Source: Sphingomonadales bacterium UBA658
GTDB lineage: Bacteria > Pseudomonadota > Alphaproteobacteria > Sphingomonadales > Sphingomonadaceae
NCBI GenBank assembly: GCA_002299195.1
Contig: DBOA01000008.1
Location: 1 to 9,669 of the forward strand
DNA length: 9,669 bases
Direction of reading: 5' to 3'
In this document: piece after piece, positions 5,681 through 9,669 of the stretch
How positions within the stretch are numbered: the stretch's first letter is position 1
Layout of the letters: each line of letters starts with the position of its first letter
Position numbers and translations under genes: made by a program
The notes under the pieces: model-generated
Databases searched by the model: none
What the model was told of the DNA's origin: nothing
The model's input: only the letters and a program-made list of their open reading frames with translations

Positions 5681-6942
5681 TCTACAACCTCTGCCTGCAA
5701 TATTCCGTCTGTTGACCGCAACACTCGCGCGGCGACAATGTTGCCTTCGGCCATGACTTTATCCAGCTGCAAATACGCGAAATTCTCCGCATGGCCACCC
5801 CTGCCGCCATTTTCGACCGCGACATTCTGGATGGTGCCAATCAGCCCCTCCAACCAGCGGGATTTTTCCGCGGCTACGGCTTCGCGTAACGCCTTGGCAC
5901 GCGCCTTTATAACCGGATGGGGCAGTTGCGGCATGCGCGCGGCTGGCGTGCCCTTTTTGGGAGAATATGGAAATACATGCCCATGCACGATCCCGCATTG
6001 TTCAACCAGATCCATGCTGTTTGCAAACATCGCATCGTCTTCGGTCGGGAAGCCTGCAATAATATCCGCGCCAATGGCGATCTCGGGTCTTTTTCCTTTA
6101 AGCCGCGCAACCAGATCGATCGCGAGCTCCCGGCTATGGCGGCGTTTCATGCGCTTCAGGATCATATTGTCGCCTGCTTGCAGCGACAAATGAACATGCG
6201 GCATTACGCGCGCCTCGCCCGTGAGCAAATCGAACAGCCGATCATCAATCTCAACACCATCAATCGACGATAGCCTGAGGCGGGCAAGATCGGGAACGAG
6301 TTTCAATATCCGTTCGACCAGTGACCCTAAATTGGGGCTGCCCGGAAGATCATGGCCATAGCTGGTGACGTCAACACCCGTCAGCACCACCTCTTTAAAG
6401 CCCGTGTCGACGAGCTTCTGAATATGTTCAATGACGCTGCCAGCAGGGACGGAGCGGCTGTTGCCGCGGCCATAGGGGATGATGCAAAATGTGCAGCGGT
6501 GGTCACAGCCATTTTGTACTTCGACAAAAGCACGGGTTTTGCCCGAATAGGCGGTGACGAGATGCGGCGCGGTTTGCGCGATGGTCATGATGTCCGAGAC
6601 AATGACTGGCCTGTCGGACCGATCCATCAAATCGCGTAACAAGGTCGCGTCTTGTTTCTCATGATTGCCAAAGACGCCTGCAACCTCTGGCATGGCCCGA
6701 AATGTTTCGGGCTCCACTTGCGCAGCGCAGCCAGTGACCCACACGGACGCGTCCGGGCGACGCCGATGCGCCTGACGGATGGCTTGGCGTGTTTGCCGCA
6801 CAGACTCATTGGTCACCGCGCAGCTATTGATGATGACAATGTCATCGCGGCCCGCGAGTTGTTCAGCGAGGGCGTTGCTCTCCGCCAAGTTCAGGCGGCA
6901 ACCCATGCTGATGACTTCAGGCTTTTTGACAGGTGCATTCAT
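5677..6942 (-). CDS. mtaB: tRNA N6-threonylcarbamoyladenosine (t6A37) methylthiotransferase MtaB
   Basis: A 421-residue radical-SAM methylthiotransferase that converts t6A at position 37 of tRNAs to ms2t6A. The N-terminal UPF0004 domain carries the three cluster-binding cysteines (Cys15 in MGCRLN, Cys41 in NSCAVT, Cys72 in TGCAAQ). The radical-SAM CxxxCxxC motif is GCDHRCTFC (Cys146, 150, 153). A C-terminal TRAM-like segment covers about the last 60 residues. The motif spacing and the alphaproteobacterial neighbourhood (dapF, ftsY) favour MtaB over MiaB or RimO. The reading frame stays open well upstream inside dapF, but the start MNAPVKKPEVISMGC at 6942 fits the family and overlaps the dapF stop as ATGA. 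Confidence 0.93.
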   Translation of the reverse strand: MNAPVKKPEVISMGCRLNLAESNALAEQLAGRDDIVIINSCAVTNESVRQTRQAIRQAHRRRPDASVWVTGCAAQVEPETFRAMPEVAGVFGNHEKQDATLLRDLMDRSDRPVIVSDIMTIAQTAPHLVTAYSGKTRAFVEVQNGCDHRCTFCIIPYGRGNSRSVPAGSVIEHIQKLVDTGFKEVVLTGVDVTSYGHDLPGSPNLGSLVERILKLVPDLARLRLSSIDGVEIDDRLFDLLTGEARVMPHVHLSLQAGDNMILKRMKRRHSRELAIDLVARLKGKRPEIAIGADIIAGFPTEDDAMFANSMDLVEQCGIVHGHVFPYSPKKGTPAARMPQLPHPVIKARAKALREAVAAEKSRWLEGLIGTIQNVAVENGGRGGHAENFAYLQLDKVMAEGNIVAARVLRSTDGILQAEVVE

Positions 6943-7745
6943 CCAAACGCATCCCAGTCGGCCTGACCTTTGAACACATAAGTGGCGCTGCCGGTCATGA
7001 TGACGGGTTTTCCGGGGCTCCAGTCGATGGTCAGGCTCCCGCCCGATTGGTGGACTGTAACCGGGGATGTTGCCTTGCCCTGACGGATGGCCGCAACGGC
7101 GGTGGCGCAGGCCCCGGTTCCGCAAGCCCCGGTCAATCCGGCGCCGCGCTCCCAAACATTTAGGTGTATTTCATTCCCGGCAACCGACGCGACATTTACG
7201 TTTACCCGTTCTGGGAACACGGAATCGTTTTCAATTGTCGGGCCAAGCTGGCGCAAATCGATCGCATCAACATCATCGACAAAAAACACGGCATGTGGGT
7301 TGCCCATATTGATAGCCATGGGCGCGGCGAGATTGTCCCAAGCCAGTGGCATGGCGTCAGTGTTCATAGCGAACGCCAGAGGAATGTCCTGCCATGCAAA
7401 ATCGGCTTCACCCATGGATACTTCAACATCATTGCCCAACAACTTGCCTGAAATGGTGCCGCCCAAGGTCTCGATGTTGAGGTCTTGGCTCAACAATGCA
7501 ACGACACAGCGTGACGCATTACCGCATGCCTCAACCTCGCTGCCGTCGGGATTGAATATCCGCATGCGGACGTCAGCGATATCTGAAGGCAGCAAAAGGA
7601 TAAGCTGGTCACAGCCAATCCCGAACTTGCGATCGGCGATCATTTGCGCGCGGGCAGGCGACATTTCGATGGATTGGACGCGTGCGTCGATAATGACAAA
7701 GTCATTGCCAAGTCCATGCATCTTGTGAAATTCGCCCATCGTCAT
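6939..7745 (-). CDS. dapF: Diaminopimelate epimerase
   Basis: A 268-residue cytoplasmic enzyme that interconverts LL- and meso-diaminopimelate, for lysine and peptidoglycan synthesis. The cofactor-independent two-cysteine mechanism is visible: Cys74 in EACGNASRC and Cys208 in TGACGTGAC. Other family motifs are KMHGLGNDFV (8-17), NPDGSE and NMGNPHAV. Two ATGs two codons apart (7745 and 7739) could serve; neither has a good ribosome binding site, and 7745 is given as the longer choice. It is the first gene of the four-gene leftward operon, about 23 bases after the predicted transcript start. Confidence 0.96.
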   Translation of the reverse strand: MTMGEFHKMHGLGNDFVIIDARVQSIEMSPARAQMIADRKFGIGCDQLILLLPSDIADVRMRIFNPDGSEVEACGNASRCVVALLSQDLNIETLGGTISGKLLGNDVEVSMGEADFAWQDIPLAFAMNTDAMPLAWDNLAAPMAINMGNPHAVFFVDDVDAIDLRQLGPTIENDSVFPERVNVNVASVAGNEIHLNVWERGAGLTGACGTGACATAVAAIRQGKATSPVTVHQSGGSLTIDWSPGKPVIMTGSATYVFKGQADWDAFG

Positions 7746-7774
7746 GGCGGCGATTTAGGGGCAGCGGGGCATCA

Positions 7775-7803
7775 AGTCTACCGTTGATGGCGAATATGGC
7801 CAA
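7775..7803 (-). promoter_or_regulatory. Candidate housekeeping promoter for dapF-mtaB-ftsY-yciB
   Basis: On the minus strand, TTGGCC (7803-7798), a 17-base spacer, then TAGACT (7780-7775). Each box matches the sigma-70 consensus at 4 of 6 positions. It is placed so that transcription would begin about 20 bases before dapF. No comparable promoter pair toward ffh is convincing in the same gap. Confidence 0.45.
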
Positions 7804-7903
7804 CCTATTGTTTATCGAGCGGCCGTGATTGGGCACAGGTCACAGCCGCTCCAACCAACGGAAAAACTTGATTTGCGAAGCCAAGGAGGGTAGGGGCGCG
7901 TTC

Positions 7904-7922
7904 AAGGCAAGGATTTTGCCTT
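7904..7922. repeat. Inverted repeat in the dapF-ffh intergenic region
   Basis: A perfect 7-bp inverted repeat, AAGGCAA-GGATT-TTGCCTT. A second, weaker hairpin GGAAA/TTTCC lies at 7935-7951. Neither is followed by a T-run toward ffh. They lie 80-125 bases before ffh and could be leader RNA structure or a binding site. Apart from these and the dapF promoter, the 284-base gap (7746-8029) holds no gene I can support; it does not contain a recognisable 4.5S RNA core. Confidence 0.3.
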
Positions 7923-8029
7923 TCACAATTTGTTGGAAATCCGTTGTTTCCAAGCTGGTCGGCGAAGATTCGCTCACCGGCTTTTTGTTCGTTTATGCCT
8001 CAAACGGGGCATGTTGGTAAGGAATGTCG

Positions 8030-9526
8030 ATGTTTGACAAGCTGAGCGACCGGTTAGGAGGGGTGTTTGATCGCCTGCGCGGTCGCGGTGCGTTAAACGA
8101 AGCGGACGTGCGTGAAGCAATGCGCGAAGTGCGTGTGGCTTTGCTTGAAGCCGACGTTGCGCTTCCCGTCGTTCGTGACTTTGTTGAGAAGGTCACCGAG
8201 CAAGCTGTTGGCGCGCAGGTTCTTAAGTCGGTAACGCCCGGACAGCAAGTCGTCAAAATCGTCAATGACGCGCTTGTCGAAATGCTCGGCGCGGAACAAA
8301 GCGACCTTGATCTTGCTGTAGCGCCGCCTGCGATCATCATGACGGTCGGTTTGCAGGGCTCGGGTAAAACAACAACGACGGCCAAGATTGCGAAGATGCT
8401 GAAGGCCAAGCAGGGCAAGAAAGTCCTGATGGCTTCGCTGGACGTCAATCGTCCTGCCGCACAAGAGCAGTTGGCAACGCTTGGTACCCAGACAGAAATT
8501 GCGACGCTTCCCATTATGCAGGGGCAGCAGCCCGTCGATATTGCAAAGCGTGCGATGCAGGCTGCAAAGTTGCAGGGCTTTGATGTTCTGATCCTCGACA
8601 CCGCTGGCCGATTGCATGTTGATCAGCAGTTGATGGACGAAATGCAGGCGGTGGCAAAGGTCTCCGTTCCGCAGGAAATCCTGCTCGTGGTCGACTCGCT
8701 CACGGGTCAAGACGCCGTCAATGTCGCCAAAAGCTTCGGTGAGCGCGTTAATGTAACCGGTATCGTGCTGACCCGTATGGACGGTGATGCACGCGGCGGT
8801 GCTGCGCTGTCGATGCGCGCCATTACGGGCAAGCCCATCAAATTTGCAGGCGTCGGTGAAAAGCTGGATGCCATCGAAGCGTTTAACCCAAGCCGCGTTG
8901 CTGGTCGCATATTGGGCATGGGCGACGTCGTCGGCCTTGTCGAGCGTGCGACCGAAATGGTCGAAAAAGAGGACGCGGATAAGCTCGCGGCCAAAATGGC
9001 CAGGGGCCAGTTCGACATGGAAGACCTGCGGATGCAGTTCCGCCAAATGTCCAAAATGGGCGGCCTCGGTGCGCTTGCGGGTATGATCCCGGGCATGAAA
9101 AAGGCCAAGCAGGCGATGGACGCCGGCGGCATGAACGACAAATTGCTCGTGCATATGGACGCCATCATTGGTTCCATGACGCCAAAAGAGCGCGCGAAGC
9201 CTGAATTGTTGAACGCCAAACGCAAAATCCGGATTGCCAAGGGTTCGGGCATGACCGTGCAAGACGTCAACAAGCTCATTAAAATGCACCAGGAAATGGC
9301 GAGCGCCATGAAGCGCATTCGCAAGATGGGCGGCCTAAAGGGCCTCGCCGCCATGTTTGGTGGCGGCAAAGGTGGCATGGGCGGTGGCGGCGACTTGGGT
9401 GGCGCGATGGAGGGAATGCACGGACTTCCCCCAGGCGCTTTGCCACCCGGTTTCGGCGGTCTGCCCGGAATGGGCGGTGGCGGAATGCCGCCAGACCTCG
9501 CAAGACTTCTTAATAAAAAGAAATAA
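8030..9526 (+). CDS. ffh: Signal recognition particle protein Ffh (SRP54)
   Basis: A 498-residue SRP GTPase that binds signal sequences and 4.5S RNA and docks on FtsY. In the NG domain, G1 is GLQGSGKTT (107-115), followed by DVNRPAAQEQL (138-148), G3 DTAGR (190-194) and G4 TRMDG (248-252). The methionine-rich M domain begins about residue 325 and contains the RNA-binding segment KRKIRIAKGSG (397-407). After about residue 434 there is a Gly/Met/Pro-rich tail ending LLNKKK, longer than in E. coli. I chose the ATG at 8030 (MFDKLSDRL) because AAGGA lies 6 bases upstream; the in-frame ATG at 8024 directly abuts that site. rpsP follows after 46 bases, as in the common ffh-rpsP-rimM-trmD order. Confidence 0.96.
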   Translation: MFDKLSDRLGGVFDRLRGRGALNEADVREAMREVRVALLEADVALPVVRDFVEKVTEQAVGAQVLKSVTPGQQVVKIVNDALVEMLGAEQSDLDLAVAPPAIIMTVGLQGSGKTTTTAKIAKMLKAKQGKKVLMASLDVNRPAAQEQLATLGTQTEIATLPIMQGQQPVDIAKRAMQAAKLQGFDVLILDTAGRLHVDQQLMDEMQAVAKVSVPQEILLVVDSLTGQDAVNVAKSFGERVNVTGIVLTRMDGDARGGAALSMRAITGKPIKFAGVGEKLDAIEAFNPSRVAGRILGMGDVVGLVERATEMVEKEDADKLAAKMARGQFDMEDLRMQFRQMSKMGGLGALAGMIPGMKKAKQAMDAGGMNDKLLVHMDAIIGSMTPKERAKPELLNAKRKIRIAKGSGMTVQDVNKLIKMHQEMASAMKRIRKMGGLKGLAAMFGGGKGGMGGGGDLGGAMEGMHGLPPGALPPGFGGLPGMGGGGMPPDLARLLNKKK

Positions 9527-9572
9527 GTATCACATTTAATTTAAAAATATTTCAGAAAGGTGAGTTAGTTTT

Positions 9573-9669
9573 ATGGCATTATCCATGCGTTTGTCACGGG
9601 GCGGTTCGAAAAAGCGTCCTTATTATAAAATCGTCGTAGCCGACGCCCGCGCTCGACGCGACGGTAAGT
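9573..9669 (+). CDS. rpsP: 30S ribosomal protein S16, N-terminal part, cut by window edge
   Basis: 32 codons are visible: MALSMRLSRGGSKKRPYYKI followed by VVADARARRDGK. This is the conserved N-terminus of S16, which binds 16S rRNA early in 30S assembly. AAAGGTGAG lies about 10 bases before the ATG at 9573, which fixes the start; a second in-frame ATG at 9585 is inside the conserved N-terminus. The AT-rich 46-base spacer after ffh has no terminator, so it is probably cotranscribed with ffh. Confidence 0.95.
   Translation, partial: MALSMRLSRGGSKKRPYYKIVVADARARRDGK

Noticed and set aside
7087..7728. 213-codon open frame on the plus strand opposite dapF
   Set aside because: It lies antisense to dapF, is Ser/Pro/Arg-rich with no motifs, and the dapF frame carries all catalytic residues.
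7829..8020. 63-codon plus-strand frame just before ffh
   Set aside because: No ribosome binding site or recognisable composition is present, and it is interrupted by hairpin-forming sequence; more likely ffh leader.
7746..8029. Possible 4.5S RNA gene (ffs) next to ffh
   Set aside because: The conserved SRP RNA core (GGAAG/AGCAG-type loop motifs in a long stem) is not seen on either strand.
8093..9289. 398-codon open frame on the minus strand opposite ffh
   Set aside because: It is fully antisense to a clear ffh, rich in His/Leu/Arg/Phe without recognisable motifs, and has no ribosome binding site or promoter. It is a by-product of codon bias in ffh.

Overview
The window looks like chromosomal core sequence from an alphaproteobacterium, most likely of the order Sphingomonadales. 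Supporting signs are the Psp proteins, the Gly/Met/Pro-rich tail on Ffh, the dapF-mtaB-ftsY-yciB order, and moderate GC by eye. The family and genus are inference. No tRNA, rRNA, CRISPR array, insertion sequence or phage gene is visible.

Left third (1-2750): a phage-shock-protein locus. pspA, pspB and pspC run leftward; pspC is cut by the window edge. The activator gene pspF runs rightward. The roughly 460-base gap between pspA and pspF is highly organised. It holds two tandem 15-bp candidate PspF sites 20 bp apart, a sigma-54 promoter with a perfect TGGCAC box, a hairpin close to the predicted transcript start, and a 62-codon single-span membrane ORF with its own ribosome binding site. An inverted repeat followed by a T-run then lies ahead of pspA. 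The small ORF would be the first gene of the PspF-driven operon and is the most likely undescribed component here.

Middle (2720-4125): pspF ends at a bidirectional hairpin terminator shared with a leftward gene. That gene encodes a five-span membrane protein resembling the membrane domain of urate hydroxylase PuuD. A 166-base divergent gap with alternative hairpins separates it from sodB. SodB has the iron/manganese superoxide dismutase fold motifs, but Tyr sits where the first metal-binding His is expected.

Right (4125-9669): a leftward operon dapF-mtaB-ftsY-yciB, in which each junction is a 4-base stop/start overlap. Across a 284-base gap, ffh-rpsP runs rightward, and rpsP is cut by the right edge. 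The two SRP GTPases, FtsY (receptor) and Ffh (signal-sequence binding), therefore lie in divergent operons. They sit beside lysine/peptidoglycan precursor synthesis (DapF), tRNA modification (MtaB), an inner-membrane septation-type protein (YciB) and ribosomal protein S16. Much of the window thus concerns the inner membrane: its stress response, protein insertion and envelope.
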